Shown here piece after piece: positions 44,598-56,434 of a stretch of DNA of 64,000 nt (position 1 is its first letter; each line of letters opens with the position of its first letter). The notes beneath the pieces are model-generated. The model was not told where the DNA came from. It did not search any database and saw nothing but the letters and a program-made list of their open reading frames with translations. A program made the position numbers and the translations under genes. Source of the DNA: Tragulus kanchil (taxonomy: Eukaryota; Chordata; Mammalia; Artiodactyla; Tragulidae); assembly GCA_022376925.1 (NCBI GenBank), contig JAIOJX010000028.1, forward strand, positions 68,227,001-68,291,000. Reading direction: 5' to 3'.

Positions 44598-46629
44598 TTT
44601 TTCAGTGCTTTCAAGATGAGACTTGATATACAATATTGATAATACTAATAAGAGTAAGCCCCCAAAGTTTCCTTTGTAAACACAAGCATATTGTAAGTTC
44701 TTCCTAAATCCCACCCTCATTAGCTAGCGGTGCTGCTATAGCTACTCCAAACCTTGTCTGGCTGTGTGAGTGAGGGCTCAGATGAGATTTACTGTACAAT
44801 TACAGACTATCAAATAAACAAGATTACCAATTTACAGACCCAGAGGGACAACTTCTAAGCAAACATTAGCATATCCATACCAACAATAATATTTATATGA
44901 TTGGTTAATTGAGACTTACCATAGTGATTACAAAAAAAAGTAGAAAGGAAGAAGGAAAAGGCAGACTTAAATGAAACAGCAGATGCCTCTATTATGGCTG
45001 CCAAGAGACACAAGTCCTTTTTCATGCAGACCATCTGAAATTTAGTGTAAAACTTTGGTTAACTGAAAGCTATCCGCACCTACCAGATGAGCCATTCAGG
45101 GAGATGTGCCATCTCTTTTACATAAATGATACAATGCCCAGAACAAATCATCTGTGGGATAATGGTATCACTTCTGATATCCCTGCAAATGGTATCCAAT
45201 AAGTGGCAGACAGATTCATTTTACTTGTAAATGCATACTTGTCTAGCACCCACTCACACACTGATATCTGTTTAAAGGGTTATATCTCATTATGCTCTCC
45301 TTAAGTACTGCATAGACATTTAATACCATCTGCAGAGAGCCGACAAGACAAGAAGCACCACTATTTCACACATTTTTGAATAGCTGTCCATTTAGACTCT
45401 TGGGACAGTGTCTCCTTTGTGCTACATTGCAAGCACTTGCTTATACTGAGAGCTGGTTATAATTACAACTGCTAATTCAAAATCTCTTCAAGCCCCTTAA
45501 TTATTTAAATGAATAATAATTCTTTTTAAAAATATTTACTGCAGGTTTTCTGAGTGGTGCATGAGTTGTGACAGGGGAAGAACAGAGGGTTATCTGGGGT
45601 CTTTCAGCTATTTTTCAGTGCTTTCAAGATGAGACTTGATATACAATATTGATAATACTAATAAGAGTAAGCCCCCAAAGTTTCCTTTGTAAACACAAGC
45701 ATATTGTAAGTTCTTCCTAAATCCCACCCTCATTAGCTAGCGGTGCTGCTATAGCTACTCCAAACCTTGTCTGGCTGTGTGAGTGAGGGCTCAGATGAGA
45801 TTTACTGTACAATTACAGACTATCAAATAAACAAGATTACCAATTTACAGACCCAGAGGGACAACTTCTAAGCAAACATTAGCATATCCATACCAACAAT
45901 AATATTTATATGATTGGTTAATTGAGACTTACCATAGTGATTACAAAAAAAAGTAGAAAGGAAGAAGGAAAAGGCAGACTTAAATGAAACAGCAGATGCC
46001 TCTATTATGGCTGCCAAGAGACACAAGCCCTTTTTTCATGCAGACCATCTGAAATTTAGTGTAAAACTTTGGTTAACTGAAAGCTATCCGCACCTACCAG
46101 ATGAGCCATTCAGGGAGATGTGCCATCTCTTTTACATAAATGATACAATGCCCAGAACAAATCATCTGTGGGATAATGGTATCACTTCTGATATCCCTGC
46201 AAATGGTATCCAATAAGTGGCAGACAGATTCATTTTACTTGTAAATGCATACTTGTCTAGCACCCACTCACACACTGATATCTGTTTAAAGGGTTATATC
46301 TCATTATGCTCTCCTTAAGTACTGCATAGACATTTAATACCATCTGCAGAGAGCCGACAAGACAAGAAGCACCACTATTTCACACATTTTTGAATAGCTG
46401 TCCATTTAGACTCTTGGGACAGTGTCTCCTTTGTGCTACATTGCAAGCACTTGCTTATACTGAGAGCTGGTTATAATTACAACTGCTAATTCAAAATCTC
46501 TTCAAGCCCCTTAATTATTTAAATGAATAATAATTCTTTTTAAAAATATTTACTGCAGGTTTTCTGAGTGGTGCATGAGTTGTGACAGGGGAAGAAAAGA
46601 GTGTTATCTGGGGACTTTCAGCTATTTTT
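44598..46629. repeat. direct duplication 18 (1.01 kb, the shortest shift)
   Basis: Copy 1 is 44598-45615 and copy 2 is 45611-46629, shift 1013 to 1014, sharing a ttttt run at the junction. Three substitutions fall in the last 40 bases of copy 1 (gaacagagggtt against gaaaagagtgtt, ggggtcttt against ggggacttt). One indel lies near 45018 / 46029. Confidence 0.94.
44690..45560. other. repeat-poor, complex sequence; candidate conserved non-coding element
   Basis: About 870 bases (again at 45703-46574) without SINE, LINE or simple repeats. It is rich in TAAT/ATTA words (for example ttaattatttaaatgaataa at the right end) and has balanced composition. A short plus frame starting at 46007 is broken by an indel in the other copy, so it is not coding evidence. 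Regulatory function is inference only. Confidence 0.25.
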
Positions 46630-46828
46630 AAAGGGCTTATTCACTGTTTTTCTGGGCAAGAACCCTTTTAAAATATTTTATTGCAATTAGGAGCAGCTAC
46701 AGATTACTGATTCCTAAAGATGCTAGCTTATAGGGTGTGTAGTAAGCCAGCAAAGTGATGATAAATTCTTTTGATTCCTCTGTGGCCACCCAGTTGAGGT
46801 AATTTAATCCCGTGAAAACTCAACAGTG

Positions 46829-46831
<3 letters not shown>
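46630..46831. other. unassigned sequence
   Basis: Short stretch leading into the TG microsatellite; nothing recognised. Confidence 0.45.

Positions 46832-46874
<43 letters not shown>
46832..46874. repeat. (TG)n microsatellite, about 21 units
   Basis: Uninterrupted TG dinucleotides. Potentially polymorphic. Confidence 0.96.
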
Positions 46875-46875
<1 letters not shown>

Positions 46876-47411
46876 GGAGGGTGGGAAGTGTGCAAGGCTT
46901 ACACATTCTCTTCTTAACACCTACAGTATTTGACATCTTGTCTTAGACCTTCATTACTGACTCAGTTCAACCCTTCATCCATTTAGTACCTTAATTATTG
47001 TAGCTGACTCCCAGTTGGTCTTCTGACCTCAAATCTAGTCTAATCAGCTCTGAAGAAAATCAAGGTGAACCTGACAGGAATAGCACTTTTGAGGCAGGGA
47101 ACAGTAGGGTCTGAACAAGGAACCTAGAGAATATTGGATCCCAACGACAAAGAGAACCAAACGCGGCCACTGGCTATAACCCTGGAGAAAACAAATGTGT
47201 TGTCAGATCTAAACAGAGATGTCATACAGTTTATTGTTAGAGCTGCTTATTTTTTAAAAATATGAAAAGCCAGAATGCATATATTTTTACTGACCCAATT
47301 AATTTTTACTCAAAAGCTAATCATCACAGCTTCCTTCAAAAACACACTAGTTGCATTCAGATACATTTGGATGATGTTTTATGTATATAAATATATATGT
47401 ATATGTATGTG

Positions 47412-47412
<1 letters not shown>
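46875..47412. other. unassigned sequence between two microsatellites
   Basis: No frame and no named repeat. Confidence 0.45.

Positions 47413-47456
<44 letters not shown>
47413..47456. repeat. (AT)n microsatellite, about 22 units
   Basis: Perfect AT run, followed by acacacatg. Lies directly before the MLT1-like LTR. Confidence 0.95.
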
Positions 47457-47463
<7 letters not shown>

Positions 47464-47488
47464 GTATAAATGTCTAAGAGTGTCCCAT

Positions 47489-47830
47489 GTTGTCTTTGGG
47501 CTACTATAGCAAAATGAGACAGACTGAATGGCTTATAAACAACAGAAATTTATTTCACACAGTTTGGAAGGCTAGGGGTCCCATATCAGGGCTAGCATGT
47601 TTGGGCAAGGGCTCTCTTCTGGGTTTTACACTTCTCATATTCTCTGATGGTAAAGGGGCTAGGAAGCTCTGTGAGATTTCTATTATAAGATCACTAATCC
47701 CATTTATGAGGGCTGCACCTCTTGACTCAGTCACCTCCCAAAGACTCTTATCTACTGATACCATCATGCTGAGTGTTAGGATTTCAACATATTAATTTTG
47801 AGGAGGCACAAACATTCAGACATATATAGC
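47489..47830 (-). mobile_element. MLT1-like (ERVL-MaLR) LTR, antisense
   Basis: On plus: gggctactatagcaaaatga, aacaacagaaatttatttca, cacagtttggaaggctaggg, gggctctcttctgggtttta, ggatttcaacatattaattt, tgaggaggcacaaacattca. This is the complement of an MLT1 LTR from its 3' to its 5' end, nearly complete. An ancient mammalian insertion with no internal part nearby. Confidence 0.75.
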
Positions 47831-48245
47831 ATGCATTTAATAAACATTTTTGAATGACAACTATGAGGAAATAAAAGATAATTTCCTCAATTTCTTTACT
47901 TACACAAGAAGTCAAAGCAGGAAATTTCTGAAACCCTTAATTTTAATAATCTATAATTGTATGATCTGAAAGAAAAATAGCAAAGATTAATTTCATAATT
48001 TTTGAGTCAGAATTGTTCATTCTTTCTCTAAATGATTCTGTTTCCAATTTAACTAGCATTACATTTTTTTAAAAATTTACTTTCTGGTTTACTACAGCTT
48101 CTGGTTAGGACTATAAACTGGTCCTTCCTTAACATTCTAGGAAAAGAAAAGGGAAGGAGAGACAAGGTATTCTTGGGACATTAGACGTATTTGAGAAATG
48201 TTTCAGCTTAATTCATGATTTTATTTTAATATAAGAAATAGTCAA
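47831..48245. other. unassigned sequence
   Basis: AT-rich, no feature seen. Confidence 0.45.
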
Positions 48246-48482
48246 GGATTTTCCTGGTGGTACCATGGTAAAGAGTCCACTGTGCAGTGCAAGGGGCACC
48301 AGTTTGATCCCTGGCCCAGGAAGATCCCACGTGCCATGGAGTGGCTGGATCCGCGTGTCCAATTATGAGCCAGCGCTCTGGAGCACATGTGCCCAGAGCC
48401 AGTGCTCTGCAATGAGAGAGGCCACAGCAATGGGAGACCCACACAGACCAAAGAATAAAGATGGATTAAAATAAATAAATAA
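48246..48482 (+). mobile_element. SINE2/CHR-like SINE, single copy
   Basis: gattttcctggtggtaccat, gtgcagtgcaaggggcacca, gtgtccaattatgagccagc, aatgagagaggccacagcaa, then aaaataaataaataaaag. One of the few SINEs in the window outside any duplicated block. Confidence 0.85.
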
Positions 48483-49395
48483 AAGAAATAGCCTAGATTC
48501 CATCCATAACTATTTTATGTAAAAGAGCTGGTATTACTTAACAAGTGGAAATATAAAAAGAAAAAATAGAGAATATGTTTAGTTCTTGAATCTCTACTAG
48601 TTTTTTTCTTTCCACACTATACTTACCAAATCTATAGGGTTAAAAGAAAGGGAAGCTATATGTAAAAATGGAAATAATACTTGAACTTTGGTGAGACATG
48701 TATCTTGTAACTTCCAAATCTCTGAAATTCCAAATTTTAATAACTGTTGATGAAGCGTACTGTTTACAGCTTATAATAAATAACAGTTTGATGCTGAGCC
48801 TACATGCATTAGAGCAGTTGATTAGATAGCTATGCAGGGATATGCAGTACATGCTTCTAGGTTGGGAGAGGGGATACTGGTGCTCTGTGACTTCTGACTG
48901 CTTGGTGAACATTTTCCCTGACTACACACAGTAAAATTTCCAATATTATTTTCAACCGTAACAAGAAGCATGCAAAGTAGAAATTTATTTTATAAGATAA
49001 ATGGACTGGAGAGGATATATAACCCTAAAATATTAAATACTGTCAATGTAGTTATTGCTGATAATTTTAAAAATGAGGACTAAATACACATAATTCAATT
49101 AATATTAGGTGTGAATTAAACCTTCCCCTGTAATGAGTGGAGGTAAACTTCTTCATGCTAATTGCTACTTGAAATAGGAATCTGCTAGCTAACTATCAAC
49201 TACAGTCTTTTTGCCAAGACGAATGTTTAAGGGACATTATGTTTAAGAGACAGTAAGACATTTTCTAAGGCCAACTGCAGGAAAAGTGGTTTCTTATGAA
49301 AGTGATTTCCTAGTTTCAAGCCGAATGATGTTTTATGAGAAATTTTATGAATTACTTTAGACACTGAAAAGAGAAACTAGAAAATGACTTATTTG
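48483..49395. other. unassigned single-copy sequence
   Basis: No gene seen. A minus frame of 90 codons (48640-48912) has no known domain or neighbour support. Confidence 0.45.
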
Positions 49396-49508
49396 GGGAC
49401 TTCCCGGGTGATCCAGTTGCTGAGACTTCACATGTCACTTGAAGGAGGCACTGGTTTGATCCCTTAAAGTTAGGGAACGATGATTGCATGTCACACGAGG
49501 GAAAAAAG
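49396..49508 (+). mobile_element. short tRNA-derived SINE (CHR/BCS-like)
   Basis: ggggacttcccgggtgatcc, agttgctgagacttcacatg, tggtttgatccc and ttagggaacgatgattgcat follow the tRNA-like head of CHR-type SINEs, then an A-rich end. Diverged. Confidence 0.6.
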
Positions 49509-49860
49509 AAAAGGATTTATTTGACATTTATCTTCTACTGAGAAGGAAACCAACCATGTGTATTTATATTTCCAAATAGAATGGAAATACCTACTCAAAC
49601 TATGAGTATCTTATCTATTCCTTTATTAGTAAACATTGGAAGAAAAACCTAATTTCAGCTGTTCTGATTCATTTGCTTTTAAGCCATCAAATTTTTATGC
49701 TTGCAAAATGTTTTTAATGCACAGTAACTATGATGGTATATTTAATAGCATTTTTATTTTTGTACCACAGAGATCATATTTTTTGATGTTTTATGAATCT
49801 TATTTGATAAGAAAACAAAGATGGAAATGAAGAGGAAGTGATTTTACTTGAGTTCAACTA
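49509..49860. other. unassigned sequence
   Basis: AT-rich, nothing recognised. Confidence 0.45.
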
Positions 49861-49931
49861 TTTCTGTGTAGTATTAGTATAATCATTTGAAAATGAAAGA
49901 GTTGATGTAAAATACAACCAGATTTAATCTG

Positions 49932-50032
49932 CTCTAGTATTCTTGCCTGAAAAATTCCATAGATGGAGGATCCTGACAGACTGCAGTCCATGGGGTCAGA
50001 AAGAGTAGGACATGACTGAGCACACAGCACAC
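49932..50032 (+). mobile_element. Bov-tA SINE 3' fragment, copy 1
   Basis: gtattcttgcctgaaaaatt, gcagtccatggggtcagaaa, taggacatgactgagcacac. Head missing. Confidence 0.82.
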
Positions 50033-50199
50033 AAAGACAATGTTAATTGTATTTATTATGTTGCACATTAAATCCTCGGTACTGATGTTTGTTATAACTG
50101 GAAGTTCATACATTTCAACTGCCTTATCCAATCCCACTCCCCGTGCCCCCAACCCCTGCCTCTGGTAAGCACAAACCTCATCTTTTTCTCTGTCTTTGT

Positions 50200-50560
50200 T
50201 TTTGAAGTAAAATTGACCTATAATTCTGTGCTAGTTCCAATTACATAACACAGTGATTTCATATTTCTATACATTTCTAAATAATCACCACAATAAGTGT
50301 AGTTACCATCTGTCACCATATAATGATATTACCTAGTTATTGACTATATTCTCCCCACTGTGCATTTTGTACCTATGGCTCATTTATTTTGCAGCTGAAA
50401 ACTTGTAGCTTTTAATGTCCCTCATCCATTTCTCTCTTCCCCCTGCCATGTCCCCTCTGGCAACCACATGGTTATTCTCTAGTTATGACTCTGTTTTGTT
50501 ATGTTTGTTCATTGGTGGATATTATTGAAGGCTCTGCTTGTATAATATGAAACCTCCTTA
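50200..50560 (-). mobile_element. L1 LINE 3' UTR, antisense, copy 1
   Basis: On plus: gaagtaaaattgacctataa, cataacacagtgatttcata, aataatcaccacaataagtg, atttattttgcagctgaaaa, cttgtagcttttaatgtccc, cccctctggcaaccacatgg. This is the order seen at the 3' end of older L1M elements on minus. Confidence 0.72.
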
Positions 50561-51063
50561 TGACTGGGAAAATTTGGTAACTTTTAAGCCTCTCATATCC
50601 ATTTTAGTTAGAATACTCACAATTCTATCATATTCTCTGAAATTATGATTTTCCTGGTAGTAATTATGATTTCTTGTTAGATAATACTAAGCTGCTTTGT
50701 ATAAAAAATTGAGTGACTTACTACCAGCATCAGGATTCAGTGGTTAATTAAATCTAGAGATTAAATCTGAGTTATTTTGAAAAATAAACCACTAATAGCA
50801 CTTATGATGTGACCCAGGAAATGATCAGCAGCTATGGTTAGAAATAGACATAGAATTCTGGAGAGAAATCACAGTTGTGTATCACGTTTTGCACTACAGT
50901 TCTTATTTTAAATTATACTTAAAATAATAATGATGAAAGGAATAAAAGCAATTAAACTGCATTTTTACTTTTGCTACGATGTAGGTACTATTTTCTGTGT
51001 AGTATTAGTATAATCATTTGAAAATGAAAGAGTTGATGTAAAATACAACCAGATTTAATCTGC

Positions 51064-51163
51064 TCTAGTATTCTTGCCTGAAAAATTCCATAGATGGAGG
51101 ATCCTGACAGACTGCAGTCCATGGGGTCAGAAAGAGTAGGACATGACTGAGCACACAGCACAC
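51064..51163 (+). mobile_element. Bov-tA SINE 3' fragment, copy 2
   Basis: Duplicate of 49932-50032, shift 1131. Confidence 0.82.
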
Positions 51164-51330
51164 AAAGACAATGTTAATTGTATTTATTATGTTGCACATT
51201 AAATCCTCGGTACTGATGTTTGTTATAACTGGAAGTTCATACATTTCAACTGCCTTATCCAATCCCACTCCCCGTGCCCCCAACCCCTGCCTCTGGTAAG
51301 CACAAACCTCATCTTTTTCTCTGTCTTTGT

Positions 51331-51691
51331 TTTTGAAGTAAAATTGACCTATAATTCTGTGCTAGTTCCAATTACATAACACAGTGATTTCATATTTCTA
51401 TACATTTCTAAATAATCACCACAATAAGTGTAGTTACCATCTGTCACCATATAATGATATTACCTAGTTATTGACTATATTCTCCCCACTGTGCATTTTG
51501 TACCTATGGCTCATTTATTTTGCAGCTGAAAACTTGTAGCTTTTAATGTCCCTCATCCATTTCTCTCTTCCCCCTGCCATGTCCCCTCTGGCAACCACAT
51601 GGTTATTCTCTAGTTATGACTCTGTTTTGTTATGTTTGTTCATTGGTGGATATTATTGAAGGCTCTGCTTGTATAATATGAAACCTCCTTA
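51331..51691 (-). mobile_element. L1 LINE 3' UTR, antisense, copy 2
   Basis: Duplicate of 50200-50560, shift 1131. Confidence 0.72.
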
Positions 51692-51879
51692 TGACTGGGA
51701 AAATTTGGTAACTTTTAAGCCTCTCATATCCATTTTAGTTAGAATACTCACAATTCTATCATATTCTCTGAAATTATGATTTTCCTGGTAGTAATTATGA
51801 TTTCTTGTTAGATAATACTAAGCTGCTTTGTATAAAAAATTGAGTGACTTACTACCAGCATCAGGATTCAGTGGTTAAT

Positions 51880-54121
51880 TAAATCTAGAGATTAAATCTG
51901 AGTTATTTTGAAAAATAAACCACTAATAGCACTTATGATGTGACCCAGGAAATGATCAGCAGCTATGGTTAGAAATAGACATAGAATTCTGGAGAGAAAT
52001 CACAGTTGTGTATCACGTTTTGCACTACAGTTCTTATTTTAAATTATACTTAAAATAATAATGATGAAAGGAATAAAAGCAATTAAACTGCATTTTTTAC
52101 TTTTGCTACTTTGTAACTAGACTATAAATCTTGTATCATTGTGTCCATCAATAGTGAGGCCAAAATTGTTTAACTTTACAGTTAAATATAGATTCAGAAT
52201 AAATTGATAAAATCCTAGAAGCATTCAATGCATTAATTAATTTATTCATTTATCTACCATTCATTTTTCAACAAATGTTCGTTGAGTGGCTCCTGTGGCA
52301 TGTAGGTCACTGTTTCAGGCACAAAATATAGACCAATAACAAGTGTGGTTCCCGTCCTCATGGAGTTCTCACTCTATCTGGGAGAAACACACAGTAAACA
52401 GATACTAAATACACCATACGCTGCATGGTGAAATTATTCAGGACAATAGCAAGACTCGATAAATATTAAATATTTTAGAGAAGGTTATTATTATAGAAAG
52501 GCCTCTCTGATAACGTGATATTTCAGTAATCCTGGGAAGCCATGTGAATATTTTGTGGGGAAATTGCGCTAAGTAGAGAGGAGAGTGAAGGTCCAAGAGA
52601 GGACCAGGCTTGTCGTGTACGAAGACAACAGTGTGTTCAGTGTGGATGAGCAAAGGGAAGAGAGGGCAGCCTGAGGGGGGCCCGGGTCTCGAGGAGCATT
52701 ACTCAGAGCTGCTAGTATACACAGCACATACCAGTGCTTTAGGGAGCATGGAAATACAACAAAGCTTTTATTCTGGAGCAAGCCTACGGCTAATTTACAT
52801 AGAGAACAGCATAATGCTTAACATAGCTAAATTATTAATTGTGAAGAGCAGAGTTTATGATAGCAACTAACTGACATAAAATTACTTAAAATATTCTGAT
52901 GTTGCAAAAATGCTATTAACTTATAATTACCTTCCAACTTTTTTATAGTACTCAAAACACCCTGCAGAATAATTTGAAATGTGCAGGTAAAAAGTTTTCC
53001 ACTAAATCTAGAGATTAAATCTGAGTTATTTTGAAAAATAAACCACTAATAGCACTTATGATGTGACCCAGGAAATGATCAGCAGCTATGGTTAGAAATA
53101 GACATAGAATTCTGGAGAGAAATCACAGTTGTGTATCACGTTTTGCACTACAGTTCTTATTTTAAATTATACTTAAAATAATAATGATGAAAGGAATAAA
53201 AGCAATTAAACTGCATTTTTTACTTTTGCTACTTTGTAACTAGACTATAAATCTTGTATCATTGTGTCCATCAATAGTGAGGCCAAAATTGTTTAACTTT
53301 ACAGTTAAATATAGATTCAGAATAAATTGATAAAATCCTAGAAGCATTCAATGCATTAATTAATTTATTCATTTATCTACCATTCATTTTTCAACAAATG
53401 TTCGTTGAGTGGCTCCTGTGGCATGTAGGTCACTGTTTCAGGCACAAAATATAGACCAATAACAAGTGTGGTTCCCGTCCTCATGGAGTTCTCACTCTAT
53501 CTGGGAGAAACACACAGTAAACAGATACTAAATACACCATACGCTGCATGGTGAAATTATTCAGGACAATAGCAAGACTCGATAAATATTAAATATTTTA
53601 GAGAAGGTTATTATTATAGAAAGGCCTCTCTGATAACGTGATATTTCAGTAATCCTGGGAAGCCATGTGAATATTTTGTGGGGAAATTGCGCTAAGTAGA
53701 GAGGAGAGTGAAGGTCCAAGAGAGGACCAGGCTTGTCGTGTACGAAAGACAACAGTGTGTTCAGTGTGGATGAGCAAAGGGAAGAGAGGGCAGCCTGAGG
53801 GGGCCTGGGTCTCGAGGAGCATTACTCAGAGCTGCTAGTATACACAGCACATACCAGTGCTTTAGGGAGCATGGAAATACAACAAAGCTTTTATTCTGGA
53901 GCAAGCCTACGGCTAATTTACATAGAGAACAGCATAATGCTTAACATAGCTAAATTATTAATTGTGAAGAGCAGAGTTTATGATAGCAACTAACTGACAT
54001 AAAATTACTTAAAATATTCTGATGTTGCAAAAATGCTATTAACTTATAATTACCTTCCAACTTTTTTATAGTACTCAAAACACCCTGCAGAATAATTTGA
54101 AATGTGCAGGTATAGTTTTCC
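51880..54121. repeat. direct duplication 20 (about 1.12 kb)
   Basis: Copy 1 is 51880-53000 and copy 2 is 53003-54121, shift 1123. Differences: tacgaagac against tacgaaagac, a G-run length (ggggggcccggg against gggggcctggg), and a few bases at the tail of copy 1. Overlap with duplication 19 makes three copies of 51880-52109. Confidence 0.95.
52240..52690. mobile_element. old mammalian interspersed repeat, copy 1 (family not assigned)
   Basis: ttcattcatttatctaccat, caacaaatgttcgttgagtg, cctcatggagttctcactct, acacagtaaacagatac, aaaggcctctctgataacgt, caggcttgtcgtgtacg. The same word order occurs in a widespread old mammalian repeat that I cannot name with certainty. Copy 2 is at 53363-53812. Confidence 0.55.
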
Positions 54122-54217
54122 AAAATATCTAATTATATTCTGTAAAATAAAGGATGACATATTTAAAAAGTGTGACATGCATGTCTCAAACATGTATTGT
54201 GTTCTGGTTTCTGGGCA

Positions 54218-56434
54218 TTTGAAGCAAAAACAGTAATCGTGAGTCAGATTGGTTGACTTAAAACAAGTTATTTTTTCCTTTCAGGATTGTCATTCTGGTA
54301 AACCAGGGAAATGTGTTAAGCATTGACCCTCATTAATGTTATTTGAATCTAGATTCCATAAGTTATTTATTAAGTTTCCTTGGAATATATTGGGCATAAG
54401 AGACAAATATAAATGTGATTATTATAACAGTTTGTGGATTAACAACTGGTTGTAACAACTTTGTTGTAGGCTGTCTCTTGGTTTGTTTGATTCTTGTCTT
54501 ATACCTGCAATGACTTTTTGAGAATTAACCATGCCACCATGTATTGGAAATACACTGGAGAATAAATAGATACATATTTGCTCTCAGGGAATTTACAGTT
54601 AGCAAAGAGGACATAATGCACATAATTTCAAGGGTGCTATATGCATATAAAAGTATCCATTAGATTATGTCAATGAAAGTGCTAACATAGACTAGGGTTA
54701 ATGCCTAGGAAACTTTGGCAAGAGGTGACAATGATTTAAGATGTGTCTGGAGAATAAGTAGCTTTCGCTAAGTGAATACGGAGATGACTGTAATGGAGAG
54801 TATTAGAGATAGAATAGAGAATATTGCAATGCCAAAATATTATGTCAGAAAAGTTCAAGAAAAAAAAGTATAAATGGTACATAAAAAGCAAAGAGTGGTG
54901 TAAAGTGGAGATATGAACAGATGTCAGATGAATATGTTTATATATTGTATTTTGTTCAAAATTGTAATGGGAAGCCATTAAAAGATATTATGTAAAAAAG
55001 TGAAAGGAAGCTTATCATGAGGTTAATGATAAAGTGAAACAAATTTAACTTAAAAATACGCTAGAGATAAAGCTATGAATGAACCCATATCTTCATTAGA
55101 GTTCATTTCAGCATAAGCACTACAATGTCAAGGATATAAAGTTTATTTACAAATGTATTTCAGTTCCTGAGATAGAACCTGCAAAGAAATAGAGGTCAAT
55201 AAATATTTATGGAAATGAACTAGTGAGACCATGTATAGACAAAACAGTATAATATTAAAAATGCATATTTTAATTGAATTATTAACAGCTGTATAGTTTC
55301 ATTAAAAGCTATATACTCCTGTGTTTGAAGCAAAAACAGTAATCGTGAGTCAGATTGGTTGACTTAAAACAAGTTATTTTTTCCTTTCAGGATTGTCATT
55401 CTGGTAAACCAGGGAAATGTGTTAAGCATTGACCCTCATTAATGTTATTTGAATCTAGATTCCATAAGTTATTTATTAAGTTTCCTTGGAATATATTGGG
55501 CATAAGAGACAAATATAAATGTGATTATTATAACAGTTTGTGGATTAACAACTGGTTGTAACAACTTTGTTGTAGGCTGTCTCTTGGTTTGTTTGATTCT
55601 TGTCTTATACCTGCAATGACTTTTGAAAATTAACCATGCCACCATGTATTGGAAATACACTGGAGAATAAATAGATACATATTTGCTCTCAGGGAATTTA
55701 CAGTTAGCAAAGAGGACATAATGCACATAATTTCAAGGGTGCTATATGCATATAAAAGTATCCATTAGATTATGTCAATGAAAGTGCTAACATAGACTAG
55801 GGTTAATGCCTAGGAAACTTTGGCAAGAGGTGACAATGATTTAAGATGTGTCTGGAGAATAAGTAGCTTTCGCTAAGTGAATACGGAGATGACTGTAATG
55901 GAGAGTATTAGAGATAGAATAGAGAATATTGCAATGCCAAAATATTATGTCAGAAAAGTTCAAGAAAAAAAAGTATAAATGGTACATAAAAAGCAAAGAG
56001 TGGTGTAAAGTGGAGATATGAACAGATGTCAGATGAATATGTTTATATATTGTATTTTGTTCAAAATTGTAATGGGAAGCCATTAAAAGATATTATGTAA
56101 AAAAGTGAAAGGAAGCTTATCATGAGGTTAATGATAAAGTGAAACAAATTTAACTTAAAAATACGCTAGAGATAAAGCTATGAATGAACCCATATCTTCA
56201 TTAGAGTTCATTTCAGCATAAGCACTACAATGTCAAGGATATAAAGTTTATTTACAAATGTATTTCAGTTCCTGAGATAGAACCTGCAAAGAAATAGAGG
56301 TCAATAAATATTTATGGAAATGAACTAGTGAGACCATGTATAGACAAAACAGTATAATATTAAAAATGCATATTTTAATTGAATTATTAACAGCTTTATA
56401 GTTTCATTAAAAGAACTATATACTCCTGTGTTTG
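54218..56434. repeat. direct duplication 21 (about 1.11 kb)
   Basis: Copy 1 is 54218-55327 and copy 2 is 55324-56434, shift 1106 to 1107, sharing tttg at the junction. Differences: ctttttgagaatt against cttttgaaaatt, and at the end of copy 1 aaaagctatat against aaaagaactatat. Confidence 0.95.
54540..54980. mobile_element. possible old interspersed repeat (family not assigned)
   Basis: tgctctcagggaatttacag, ggtgacaatgatttaagatg, ggagaataagtagctttcgc and aatgggaagccattaaaaga recall the distal part of the same old repeat type as 52240-52690. Weak. Copy 2 at about 55646-56087. Confidence 0.35.

Larger units (their letters stand above)
49861..52109. repeat. direct duplication 19 (about 1.12 kb)
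   Basis: Copy 1 is 49861-50977 and copy 2 is 50992-52109, shift 1131 to 1132. The 14-base filler gatgtaggtactat looks like an error-rich reading of tttgtaactagactat, which follows copy 2, so copy 1 runs slightly further than its last clean base. Confidence 0.95.

Noticed and set aside
46007..46216. Plus frame of 69 codons starting MAAKRHKP, possible small gene
   Set aside because: The other copy (from 44994) has cacaagtccttttt where this one has cacaagcccttttt with one more t, which breaks the frame. No known family.
46832..47456. Microsatellites (TG)n and (AT)n as Z-DNA or cruciform regulatory sites
   Set aside because: Such structures are possible, but both tracts are common in mammalian genomes and nothing nearby indicates a promoter.
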